64,000 nucleotides of DNA from Alphaproteobacteria bacterium (GTDB lineage Bacteria; Myxococcota_A; UBA796; GCA-2862545), in NCBI GenBank assembly GCA_020632955.1, contig JACKEO010000022.1, forward strand, positions 1 through 64,000. Reading direction: 5' to 3'. The notes under the pieces were generated by a model that worked only from the letters and a program-made list of their open reading frames with translations, did no database searches and was not told the DNA's origin. Shown piece by piece: positions 49,381 through 57,011 of this stretch (its first letter is position 1; every line of letters starts with the position of its first letter). A program made the translations under genes and the position numbers.

Positions 49381-49956
49381 TCAGGCCCCGTCCGGCGGGC
49401 TCGCGCTTCCGGGCCCCGGCGTGGAGGGCTCGCCCGCGAGACCGTCGTCTCCGCCGGGCATCGCGACGCCGGCGAGCGCCAGCAGGATGCCCACCACCAG
49501 GGCGCTGTCGGCCACGTTGAAGCTGGGCCACTCCGACATGCCCACGGTGCGCACCAGCCAGGCCGCCAGTGCCGGGTCGTCGGTGTAGAAGCGCAGGAAG
49601 TCGGTGACGTGCTGCAGGCGCAGGCGGTCCAGCGCGTTGCCGGCGATGCCCGCCAGCACGAGGGCGAGGCCCGAGGTGACCACGCGGTCGGTGTCGTCGA
49701 GACGGCGCACGAGGTCGAGGACCAGCACCACGCCGACGATCGTGACCCCCGCGAACACCACGAAGCGCAGCGGGTCGCCCACCATCATGCCGAAGGCGGC
49801 GCCCGGGTTGCGGGCGTGGACGATGTCGAACAGTCCCGGGATCACCGGGTGGCGCTCGCCCGGCGCGAGGGTGGCGCGCACCGCGGCCTTGGTGGCCTGA
49901 TCGAGCGCGAGGGTGACGAGGGCCACCACCGCGAACACCGTCTGTCTGCGATCCAG
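49381..49956 (-). CDS. lspA: Signal peptidase II paralogue 2
   Basis: A 191-residue LspA with LDQATKAA, NPGAAFGMM, LAGIAGNALDRL and FNVADSALV, so both catalytic Asp residues are present. It shares with lspA paralogue 1 the periplasmic insert ending VRTVGMSEWPS. The best start is CTG at 49956: GGGGAGG lies 4 nt upstream and it places the LDQ motif at residues 18-20, exactly as in the paralogue. GTG codons at 50004 and 49938 are the standard alternatives but have no ribosome site or too short an N-terminus. It heads the row lspA-lspA-lgt-lgt. Confidence 0.88.
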   Translation of the reverse strand: MDRRQTVFAVVALVTLALDQATKAAVRATLAPGERHPVIPGLFDIVHARNPGAAFGMMVGDPLRFVVFAGVTIVGVVLVLDLVRRLDDTDRVVTSGLALVLAGIAGNALDRLRLQHVTDFLRFYTDDPALAAWLVRTVGMSEWPSFNVADSALVVGILLALAGVAMPGGDDGLAGEPSTPGPGSASPPDGA

Positions 49957-50066
49957 GGCGCCTCCCCGTGGGGGCGCGGTAACCCCGAGGCGGTGCCCGA
50001 CCACCCTCGCGCGTGCGGGAGCGGTTACGCAGCGCGGCCGAGAGAGGCTGTGGCCAGGAGGTTCGC

Positions 50067-51755
50067 GTGGAGCGCGAGGAGATGCCGGTCGACGTGCTGT
50101 TCGTGGGGGCGGGTCCCGCCAACCTCGCGGGCGCCCTGCACCTGATGGACCTGATCGAGGCCCACAACGAGGCCGTGGCCAGCGGCGCCAAGGAGGGCGA
50201 GCCCCTCGAGGAGCCGTCGATCGCGGTGCTCGAGAAGGGCAGCCGCGTGGGGGCCCACCAGCTCAGCGGGGCGGTGCTCGACCCCACCGCGCTCGACGAG
50301 CTCATCCCCGACTGGCGCACCCTCGACGACTTCCCGGTGGAGCGCTTCGTCGAGCGCGACGACATGGTCTTCCTCACGAACTCCGGGCACTTCCGGGCGC
50401 CGTGGGTGCCGCCCGAGATGAACAACCACGGCAAGCCGATCATCAGCCTCGGGCGCTTCTGCGCCTGGCTGGCGGCGCGGGCCGAGGAGCGGGGGGTGAT
50501 GATCTTCCCGGAGTTCGCGGGCGCCGAGCTGCTGTGGGAGGGCGAGCAGGTGCGCGGCGTGCGCACCGGCGACAAGGGCATCGGCCCCGACGGCGAGCCC
50601 CTCGACAACTTCGAGGCGGGCATGGATCTCACCGCGAAGGTCACCATCCTCGGCGAGGGCCCCCGCGGTCACCTCGCGCGCCGCCTCATCGAGCGTCGCG
50701 AGCTCGACAAGGACTGCAACCCGATGGTCTACGAGATCGGGTGCAAGGAGATCCTCGAGCTGCCCCCGGGCCGGGTCACCGAGGGCTTCGCCATCCATGG
50801 CCTGGGCTTCCCGCTCGACCTCGGCACCTTCGGCGGCTGGTTCCTCTACAGCATGGGCGGCGACAAGGTCTGCATCGGGCTGCTCGTGGCGCTCGACGCC
50901 AAGGACCCGATGATGGACTGCCAGCACCTGCTGCAGCGCCTCAAGACCCACCCCTACGTCAAGGGCATCCTCGAGGGCGGCAAGGTGGTGAAGTACGGCG
51001 CCAAGGCCGTCACCATCGGGGGCTGGGCCAGCGTGCCCCAGCTCTACACCGACGGCGCCATGCTCGTCGGCGACTCCGCCAGCTTCCTCAACCCCTTCCG
51101 CATCAAGGGCATCCACCTGTCGATGAAGACGGGCATGCTCGCGGCCGAGGCGGCCTTCGAGGCGATGGTGCGCGGCGAGTCCACGGCCAGCGTGCTCGCC
51201 ACCTACAAGGAGCGCCTCGACCAGAGCTGGGTCCGCGAGGAGATGGAGCAGTCCAAGAACTTCCACGCCAGCTTCGGCAACGGCATCGTGAGCGGCATGG
51301 TGAAGGTGGGGCTGGCCTGGCTCTTCGGCCCGTCGGCCGACATCAAGCCCTTCGACGCCGACTACACCCACCTCAAGACCCTGCGGGACTTCCAGGCCAC
51401 GGGGCCGCAGCTCGGCGTGGAGCTGCAGTACGACGGCACCTACCTGCTCGACAAGCTGTCGGACGTCTTCCTGTCGGGCACCACGCACGACGAGCACCAG
51501 CCCGCCCACCTGCACATCGTCGACCGCGAGATCTGCGCCACCACCTGCCGCGAGCAGTACGGCAACCCCTGCACCCGCTTCTGCCCGGCGCAGGTCTACA
51601 ACATGGTGGAGAACGGCGAGACGGGCCGTCTCGAGATGCAGGTGGACTTCAGCAACTGCGTCCACTGCAAGACCTGCGACATCCGCGACCCCTACCAGGT
51701 GATCACCTGGGTGCCGCCCAAGGGCGGCGACGGGCCGGAGTGGGGCGTGATGTAG
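50067..51755 (+). CDS. Electron-transfer flavoprotein-ubiquinone oxidoreductase
   Basis: A 562-residue FAD and [4Fe-4S] membrane-associated enzyme that passes electrons from ETF to quinone during fatty and amino acid oxidation. The N-terminal FAD motif is VLFVGAGPANLAGALHL; GAVLDPTALDELIPDW and the GWASVPQLYTDGAMLVGDSASFLNP region are typical. The C-terminal cluster has Cys at about 506, 531, 534 and 537 (CVHCKTC). GTG 50067 has AGGAGG 5 nt upstream, better than ATG 50082. It diverges from the lspA pair. Confidence 0.95.
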   Translation: MEREEMPVDVLFVGAGPANLAGALHLMDLIEAHNEAVASGAKEGEPLEEPSIAVLEKGSRVGAHQLSGAVLDPTALDELIPDWRTLDDFPVERFVERDDMVFLTNSGHFRAPWVPPEMNNHGKPIISLGRFCAWLAARAEERGVMIFPEFAGAELLWEGEQVRGVRTGDKGIGPDGEPLDNFEAGMDLTAKVTILGEGPRGHLARRLIERRELDKDCNPMVYEIGCKEILELPPGRVTEGFAIHGLGFPLDLGTFGGWFLYSMGGDKVCIGLLVALDAKDPMMDCQHLLQRLKTHPYVKGILEGGKVVKYGAKAVTIGGWASVPQLYTDGAMLVGDSASFLNPFRIKGIHLSMKTGMLAAEAAFEAMVRGESTASVLATYKERLDQSWVREEMEQSKNFHASFGNGIVSGMVKVGLAWLFGPSADIKPFDADYTHLKTLRDFQATGPQLGVELQYDGTYLLDKLSDVFLSGTTHDEHQPAHLHIVDREICATTCREQYGNPCTRFCPAQVYNMVENGETGRLEMQVDFSNCVHCKTCDIRDPYQVITWVPPKGGDGPEWGVM

Positions 51756-51761
51756 GGCCGG

Positions 51762-52646
51762 TCAGCGGCGCCGGAGGAAGGCCTCCACCTCCGCGCGCCG
51801 GGTGCCCTCGGGGAAGTCCTCCAGGTAGCGGCGCGCGGTCGCGCGGGCCTCGCCCGTGCGCCCGGCCTCCACGAGCACGGCGAGCCGCGTCGACACGAGC
51901 TCCGAGGCCAGGTCGAGGGGTGACGACACCGCGAGGGCGGCGTCGAGGCTGGCGAGCACCTCGTCCACCGGCGCCCCCTGGGCACGCAGCGTGCGGGCGC
52001 GGCCGAGCAGCCGGCCCGGATCGTGGGGCAGGCAGGTGATCGGCTGCTCGTCGGGCACGAGGCTGCGGGCCGGGCCGTCGCCGCAGGCCACCGCCACCTT
52101 GCCGCGGGTGACGCCCACGTGCGTGCCGAGCGCGTCGCAGCGCACCTGGAAGACCGTGCCCACCACCTCCACGCGGGCGTCGGGCGTGGCCACGACGAGG
52201 TCGATCCCCCGCGCCGGGTCCACCTCCACGTCGAGATCGCCCTGCTCCCAGGCCACGCGGGGTGCTGCCTCCGTGCCCGCCACGCGCCCGTCGCCGGCGT
52301 GGTGGATCACCACCCCGGGCAGGGTGCGCAGGGTGCCCGGGTGGGCGGCGTCGAGCAGCACGGGGGGTGCGGGGCGCAGCAGCAGCGACAGCAGGGCCAC
52401 CGCGGCCACGGCCACCATCGCCCCCACGGCGGCGCGCTGGCGACGGCGTGCCAGGGACCGCCCCAGGCGCGCCCGCACGCGCTGCACGGCGTCGGGCTCC
52501 GCAGCGCCGAGGCCGTGCAGGCGCGCTGCCAGCTCGGGATCGGCGTCGAGCTCGGTGAGCAGGGCCACGCGGAGCCGTGCCACCTCCTCGGGGCTGGCCT
52601 CGCTCGCGGCGCGGGCCGCGGCCAGGAGCTCGCTCAGCGTCGCCAT
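51762..52646 (-). CDS. FecR-like membrane anti-sigma factor
   Basis: A 294-residue protein with a cytoplasmic helical N-terminus (about 1-70), one membrane helix (AVGAMVAVAAVALLSLLL, about 73-90) and a periplasmic FecR-like beta domain. That domain contains the usual EVEVVGTVFQVRCDA and GVTRGKVAVACGDG strands. A C-terminal helical part (about 220-294) looks TPR-like. Its start overlaps the end of the ECF sigma gene by 13 bases, as expected for a sigma/anti-sigma pair. The stop lies 6 bases beyond the convergent ETF-QO stop. Confidence 0.85.
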   Translation of the reverse strand: MATLSELLAAARAASEASPEEVARLRVALLTELDADPELAARLHGLGAAEPDAVQRVRARLGRSLARRRQRAAVGAMVAVAAVALLSLLLRPAPPVLLDAAHPGTLRTLPGVVIHHAGDGRVAGTEAAPRVAWEQGDLDVEVDPARGIDLVVATPDARVEVVGTVFQVRCDALGTHVGVTRGKVAVACGDGPARSLVPDEQPITCLPHDPGRLLGRARTLRAQGAPVDEVLASLDAALAVSSPLDLASELVSTRLAVLVEAGRTGEARATARRYLEDFPEGTRRAEVEAFLRRR

Positions 52647-53242
52647 GCGACCACCTCCTCGAGCTCCGTGATCAGGCCGACCTCCTCCGCGAGGGTGCGC
52701 AGCCGCGTCATGCCGAGCCGCATCCGGCTCTTCACCGTGCCCACCGGCACGTCCAGCAGCACCGCCGCCTCCTCGCGGGTGCGCTCCTCCACCACGCAGA
52801 GCACCACCACCTCGCGCTGGGCGTCGGGCAGCTCCTGGAGCAGGCGGAGCATCAGCGTGCCGGCGTGCGGGTCGGGCAGGTGGGGCCGCAGGGGTGCGGG
52901 GCGGGGCAGCAGCGCCAGCACCCGTCCCCACCGGGCGCTGCGGGCGCGCCGCTTCCGGATGGTGTCGCGGGTGGCCTGGTACAGCCAGGCCGGGAAGGCC
53001 ACGGGGTCGCGGAGCTGGCCCAGCCGGTCGAAGACCTTCAGGAAGGTGTCGTGGGCGAGGTCCTCGGCGTCCATGTCGGGCCCGCCGAGCCGTCGGCACC
53101 AGCCGATCACCACCGGGAGCCACGCCGTGAGCAGGCGATCCCAGGCGGCGGGATCACCTGCCGCGGCGGCGCGCACGAGGTCGGGGGGCGTGGTCGGGGT
53201 GGGCATGATGGGGAGGAGCCGCGAGGGGCCGCGCCGGATCAC
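52634..53242 (-). CDS. ECF-family RNA polymerase sigma factor
   Basis: A 202-residue sigma-70 family protein. Region 2 is DMDAEDLAHDTFLKVFDRLGQL and region 4 is REVVVLCVVEERTREEAAVLLDVPVGTVKSRM, with a linker rich in Arg and Pro. The GTG start at 53242 overlaps the stop of the small secreted protein gene as GTGA; an ATG at 53206 would give 190 residues but has no ribosome site. The FecR-like gene follows with overlap. The set may form a cell-surface signalling operon, though no TonB-dependent receptor is present. Confidence 0.9.
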   Translation of the reverse strand: MIRRGPSRLLPIMPTPTTPPDLVRAAAAGDPAAWDRLLTAWLPVVIGWCRRLGGPDMDAEDLAHDTFLKVFDRLGQLRDPVAFPAWLYQATRDTIRKRRARSARWGRVLALLPRPAPLRPHLPDPHAGTLMLRLLQELPDAQREVVVLCVVEERTREEAAVLLDVPVGTVKSRMRLGMTRLRTLAEEVGLITELEEVVAWRR

Positions 53243-53640
53243 GGCGGGGCGACGGGGACCTCGACATCCGTGGGGGTGGAGCCGTCCCAGGTGCGCACGC
53301 GCTGACGGGGACCGTCGGAGGCGGCGGTGGCGGGCGGGGGCGGCGTGCCGCGCGCCACCCGGCCCAGCGGCAGCGCCTCGGCGAGGCTCGCCGCCATCCA
53401 GGCCACGGTGGCGCGGTCGGTGGCGGTGCGTGGCACCGGCAGCCGCGCCGTGCGGTCGGTGCCCACCACCAGGATCTGCCAGGCCCCGCCGTCCTCCTCG
53501 ATGCGCACGCGGGCCTGCGTGGGCGGCACCAGCACGAGCTCGGCCTGCTCCAGGGCGGTGTGCCAGGCGGGCCCGCCGCCGCCCGGGAGCGACACGGGCA
53601 CGGGCTCGGCGAGGGCGGTGGCCAGCAGGAGCAGCAGCAT
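53239..53640 (-). CDS. Small secreted protein at head of sigma operon
   Basis: A 133-residue protein with a minimal signal peptide (MLLLLLATALAEP). The mature part has a short alpha/beta stretch (WHTALEQAELVLVPPTQARVRIEEDGGAWQILVVG) then a Pro/Ala/Thr-rich tail. No family was recognised. The GTGA overlap with the ECF sigma gene suggests it is co-regulated and may be a periplasmic sensor or target of the sigma/anti-sigma pair. Confidence 0.65.
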   Translation of the reverse strand: MLLLLLATALAEPVPVSLPGGGGPAWHTALEQAELVLVPPTQARVRIEEDGGAWQILVVGTDRTARLPVPRTATDRATVAWMAASLAEALPLGRVARGTPPPPATAASDGPRQRVRTWDGSTPTDVEVPVAPP

Positions 53641-53712
53641 GGGGGGAGCCTAGCCGACCGCTGCGGGTGCCTGCGCGGGTGTTGCCGGAGTAGGGTCGAT
53701 GCGGGAGGCGCG

Positions 53713-54669
53713 ATGCTCGGCTGGTGGATCCTCGCGGTGGTGCTCGGTGGCTGTGGGGGCGCAGACCCCGCGCCGGCCGACGACGGGGCCGTCGACGGCT
53801 TCCCGAAGACGGGCAACACCCCGGGCGCCGTGGAGGTGCAGGGCGTGGGCCCCGGCGGCGTCACCGCGTCGGTGGCGCGGGCGCGGCAGGCCGTCACGCC
53901 CGATCACCGCTGGATCCGCTGCGAGCTGCCCGCGGACTTCCCCCGGGACGGCGCGCTGGCTGCCGTGATGCTCGAGCCCGACGAGGTGTGGCTGTTCGCG
54001 CCCGATGCGCGCGACGGCTGGTTCAGCGCCTCGGTCACGCGGCCGAACGGCTCGGCGCTGGTGCTCCGCGACGGCAAGGTGGTGGCGCGCGCCTCCTGGA
54101 CGGGTGCGGAGCGCAGCGCCTGGGCCGCCTGCACCGTGAGCGAGGTGCCCCGCTACGAGCTGCTGGGCGTGGTGATCGACGACCAGGGCAAGCCCATCCC
54201 GCGGGCCCTGGTGCGGGGCTGCGAGGACGGCGTGCTGGTGGAGGCCAACGCCGAGGGACGCTTCAGCTACGAGGCGCCGGCCTCCCACCCCTGCGGGCTC
54301 ATCGCCATCGTGAAGGACGACGACGGCGTGGGGCGCAGCGAGCGCAACGTCTTCCAGAGCGCCGAGGGCACGGTGATCGCCGAGCTGCAGGTGCCTGCCA
54401 CGCGGCTGGCCGAGGAGGAGGCCGACGAGCAGGCCAAGCGCATGGGTGGCCTGCTGGAGCGCACCACCCGCAACGGGGTGGGCCAGGAGCTCGAGATCCT
54501 GCGCACGCTCATCGGCCGGGCCGAGCTCGACGCCGAGGCGCGCACGGTCACCACCACCTGGGAGCGCGACCTGAAGGCCCGCGTGGATCTGGCCGAGGAG
54601 CAGGTGCGCCGGCTGTCCACCGACGGGGCCGACGGCCTGCTGCACCTCTGGAAGACCGAGATCTGGTGA
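53713..54669 (+). CDS. Lipoprotein with carboxypeptidase-regulatory-like domain
   Basis: A 318-residue lipoprotein (lipobox VLGGC, Cys14; GGAGG 4 nt before the ATG). Residues about 150-205 form a carboxypeptidase-regulatory-like Ig domain (LLGVVIDDQGKPIPRALVRG...GRFSYEAP). The C-terminal 90 residues are strongly helical and acidic (TRLAEEEADEQAKRMGGLLE, ARVDLAEEQVRRLS), probably a coiled coil. It diverges from the small secreted protein gene with a 72-base gap and converges with the PQQ-type propeller gene. Role unknown. Confidence 0.78.
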   Translation: MLGWWILAVVLGGCGGADPAPADDGAVDGFPKTGNTPGAVEVQGVGPGGVTASVARARQAVTPDHRWIRCELPADFPRDGALAAVMLEPDEVWLFAPDARDGWFSASVTRPNGSALVLRDGKVVARASWTGAERSAWAACTVSEVPRYELLGVVIDDQGKPIPRALVRGCEDGVLVEANAEGRFSYEAPASHPCGLIAIVKDDDGVGRSERNVFQSAEGTVIAELQVPATRLAEEEADEQAKRMGGLLERTTRNGVGQELEILRTLIGRAELDAEARTVTTTWERDLKARVDLAEEQVRRLSTDGADGLLHLWKTEIW

Positions 54670-54682
54670 CCGCGCGCGGCCT

Positions 54683-56077
54683 CTACTCCACCGCCACCAG
54701 CGCGAGCTCGGTGCGGAAGTAGAGGCGGCCGTCGGCGAAGGCGGGCGAGGCCCGCATGTTCTCGAGCAGGTTCACCGCCACCACCTCGGGCGTGCGCCCC
54801 GCGCGCAGCACCGCCGTCTGGCCGCGCTCGCTGGTGACGTAGAGGTGGCCCGCCGCCACCGCGGGGCTGGCGTACAGGGCCGTGGGGCGGATGGCGTCGA
54901 GCAGCAGCGACCCGAGGATCGCGCCGCTGGCGGCCTCCACCGTCCACAGGCGGCCTTCGTGGCTCACGAGGTGCAGCACGTCCCCTGCCGGCACGGGGGC
55001 CGCGTAGAAGGTCTCGGTCTCGGGCACGCGCACCCGCCAGCGCTCGGTGGCCTGGAGGCGGTCGCCCTGCACGCCGTCGAGGTGCCAGGCCACGAGGTCG
55101 GCCCCGTGCTGCTTGCGCAGGATGTCGTCGGCGCGGGCCTCGAGGAACCACACGTCGCGGTCGCGCACCACGGGCGCGACGTACCACATCTCGGCCATGC
55201 CCTCGCGGAGCACCACGCCGTCCTTCGCGCGGTAGGCCCGGCCGCTGGGGGTGAGCACCAGGGGCACCCCGTCCACCACCGCGGGCGTGGCGGCGCCGTA
55301 GTGGGGCCACGACTCGCCCTCCCACAGCGATGCGCCCGTGCGCGGGTCGAGCCCGTGCAGGTGGCCCATGGGCACCACGAGCACGTCGCCTGCGAGGACG
55401 GGGCTGGCGGCGTGTCCCTCGTCCCAGCCCAGCATCAGCTCGGGGGGGCGCCCCAGCCAGCGTGACCAGCGCAGGGTGCCGTCGTGCTCGTGGGCGGCCA
55501 CCACCCCGTTCGCGTAGAGCACGTAGAGGCTGCGTCCGTCGGTGACCGGCGTGGGGGACGACCAGCCCACCATCCCCTGGTCGGGCGGGGTGCGGAAGTC
55601 GGGCACGGCGGCGATGCGGGCCTTCAGCGCGTCGAGCTCGGTGGCCAGCGCGTCCACCCGCGCGGTGAGGTCGGCGCCGCCGCGGCGCGCGTCCCGCAGC
55701 ATGGCGCTGTAGGCGGCGCGCTTGGAGGCCAGCTCGGCGTCGAGCGCGTCGAGCTCGGCGATGCGGGCCTGCACGTCGGCCCGTTGCGCCTCGGGCACGG
55801 CCTCGGCGATGGGGTGGGTGGCGCGCCAGCGCTCCACGCCGGTGGCCCGGTCGAGGCACACCAGGGTGACCGGCTCCACGCAGGCGCACACCAGGTCGCC
55901 CGCCACCACGGGGGAGGCGTTCGACCAGCCCCCGAGCTCGGTGCGCCAGGCCACGTGCTCGGTGCGCGACCACGCGTCGGGCGCGTCCGCGGTGGGCCAG
56001 GCACCGCTGCCGTCGAAGCGCCAGCCCTGGGGCTCCGCGGCCCCCGCGAGGCCGACGAGCAGCAGCAGCTCAACCAC
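54683..56077 (-). CDS. PQQ-like beta-propeller protein with coiled-coil insertion
   Basis: A 464-residue secreted protein (signal VELLLLVGLAGAAE). Repeated propeller blades of the PQQ/BamB type are seen: ASPVVAGDLVCACVEPVTLVCLDRATGVERWRA, SSPTPVTDGRSLYVLYANGVVAAHEHDGTLRWSRW and AASPVLAGDVLVVPMG. A heptad-rich helical hairpin (about residues 95-155) is inserted after the first blade, which is unusual for this fold. No dehydrogenase Cys-Cys or PQQ ligand pattern is seen, so a binding role is likely. GTG 56077 has GGAGG 5 nt upstream and lies within the end of the SUMF1-like gene. Confidence 0.82.
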   Translation of the reverse strand: MVELLLLVGLAGAAEPQGWRFDGSGAWPTADAPDAWSRTEHVAWRTELGGWSNASPVVAGDLVCACVEPVTLVCLDRATGVERWRATHPIAEAVPEAQRADVQARIAELDALDAELASKRAAYSAMLRDARRGGADLTARVDALATELDALKARIAAVPDFRTPPDQGMVGWSSPTPVTDGRSLYVLYANGVVAAHEHDGTLRWSRWLGRPPELMLGWDEGHAASPVLAGDVLVVPMGHLHGLDPRTGASLWEGESWPHYGAATPAVVDGVPLVLTPSGRAYRAKDGVVLREGMAEMWYVAPVVRDRDVWFLEARADDILRKQHGADLVAWHLDGVQGDRLQATERWRVRVPETETFYAAPVPAGDVLHLVSHEGRLWTVEAASGAILGSLLLDAIRPTALYASPAVAAGHLYVTSERGQTAVLRAGRTPEVVAVNLLENMRASPAFADGRLYFRTELALVAVE

Positions 56078-57002
56078 CGGCACCTCCGATCACGCAGCGT
56101 AGACCCACGTCGTTGAGCTGGGCGTCCGGGTCGAGGCCACCGCGCACCGTGGCGCGCAGCTCCTCGGGGCTCGTGGCCGTCCAGCTGCCGCCGCGCTGGG
56201 CCCGCCGGTCGCCGGTGGACGGGCCGCGGGGATCGGTGGACGCGTGGTGGGCGTAGGCGTCGTCGGCGTACCAGTCGGCGGTCCACTCCCAGAGGTTGCC
56301 GGCCATGCCGAGCACGCGGGCGGGGCTGGCGTTGGGCAGGGCCCGGGCCCGCACGGGGCCGTCCTGCTCGCAGGCGTCCACGGTGCTGCGGCGCAGGCGC
56401 GAGAAGCCGTCGTCGGCGGGGGGCATGGCGCACTGGGGCTGGTTGCCCCACGGCCAGCGCCGGCCGTCGGTGCCGCGGGCGGCCAGCTCCCACTCGGCCT
56501 CGGTGGGCAGGCGACCGCCCAGCCAGGCGCACACGTCGCGGGCACCGGCCCAGGTGATGCTGTTGACGGGCATGAGGTCGCGGTTGGCGTCGAAGGGCTC
56601 GGCCGCCGGGTAGTACGTGGAGAAGCCCCCGCTGGCCTTCACCTCGTCCTCGCGGCAGGCACCGTCGGCCACGCAGGCCCGGTAGGTGCCCACGATCACC
56701 TCCGACTCGGTGATCCAGAAGCCGGTGACCGTGACCTCGTGGGGCGGCCCCTCGTGGGGCTGGGCGGCGGGATCGTGCCCGGGCGCCTCGGGGTCGTCGG
56801 CCTGGGCGCCCATGAGGAAGGTGCCCCCGGCCACCGGCACGAAGCACTGGTCCACCGCGGACGCGTCGGGGTGGCCGCACTGCAGGCGCGGCGGCGGCTC
56901 CACGGACGGCCGTGGCCAGACCCACCACACGATGCCCGCCAGGGCCGCGAGGGACAGCATCTCGGGCAGGCGGCGGGGCAGGCGGGCGGCGGCGGTGGGC
57001 AT
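56070..57002 (-). CDS. SUMF1/FGE-fold membrane-anchored protein without catalytic cysteines
   Basis: A 310-residue protein with one N-terminal membrane helix (LSLAALAGIVWWVW) and a periplasmic formylglycine-generating-enzyme-like domain. Fold marks are GGTFLMG (59-65), RLPTEAEWE (164-172), GNLWEW (235-240) and RGGSW (270-274). The two active Cys that normally follow RGGS are absent (TATSPEELRATVRG instead), so it is probably a binding or structural member. Its stop overlaps the propeller gene start by 8 bases, so they form an operon. Confidence 0.85.
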   Translation of the reverse strand: MPTAAARLPRRLPEMLSLAALAGIVWWVWPRPSVEPPPRLQCGHPDASAVDQCFVPVAGGTFLMGAQADDPEAPGHDPAAQPHEGPPHEVTVTGFWITESEVIVGTYRACVADGACREDEVKASGGFSTYYPAAEPFDANRDLMPVNSITWAGARDVCAWLGGRLPTEAEWELAARGTDGRRWPWGNQPQCAMPPADDGFSRLRRSTVDACEQDGPVRARALPNASPARVLGMAGNLWEWTADWYADDAYAHHASTDPRGPSTGDRRAQRGGSWTATSPEELRATVRGGLDPDAQLNDVGLRCVIGGAGG

Positions 57003-57011
57003 CGCCCTCGT

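Noticed and set aside
56070..57002. True formylglycine-generating enzyme partner for the sulfatase
   Set aside because: The catalytic Cys residues are absent and the sulfatase-like protein has Thr at the modified position.
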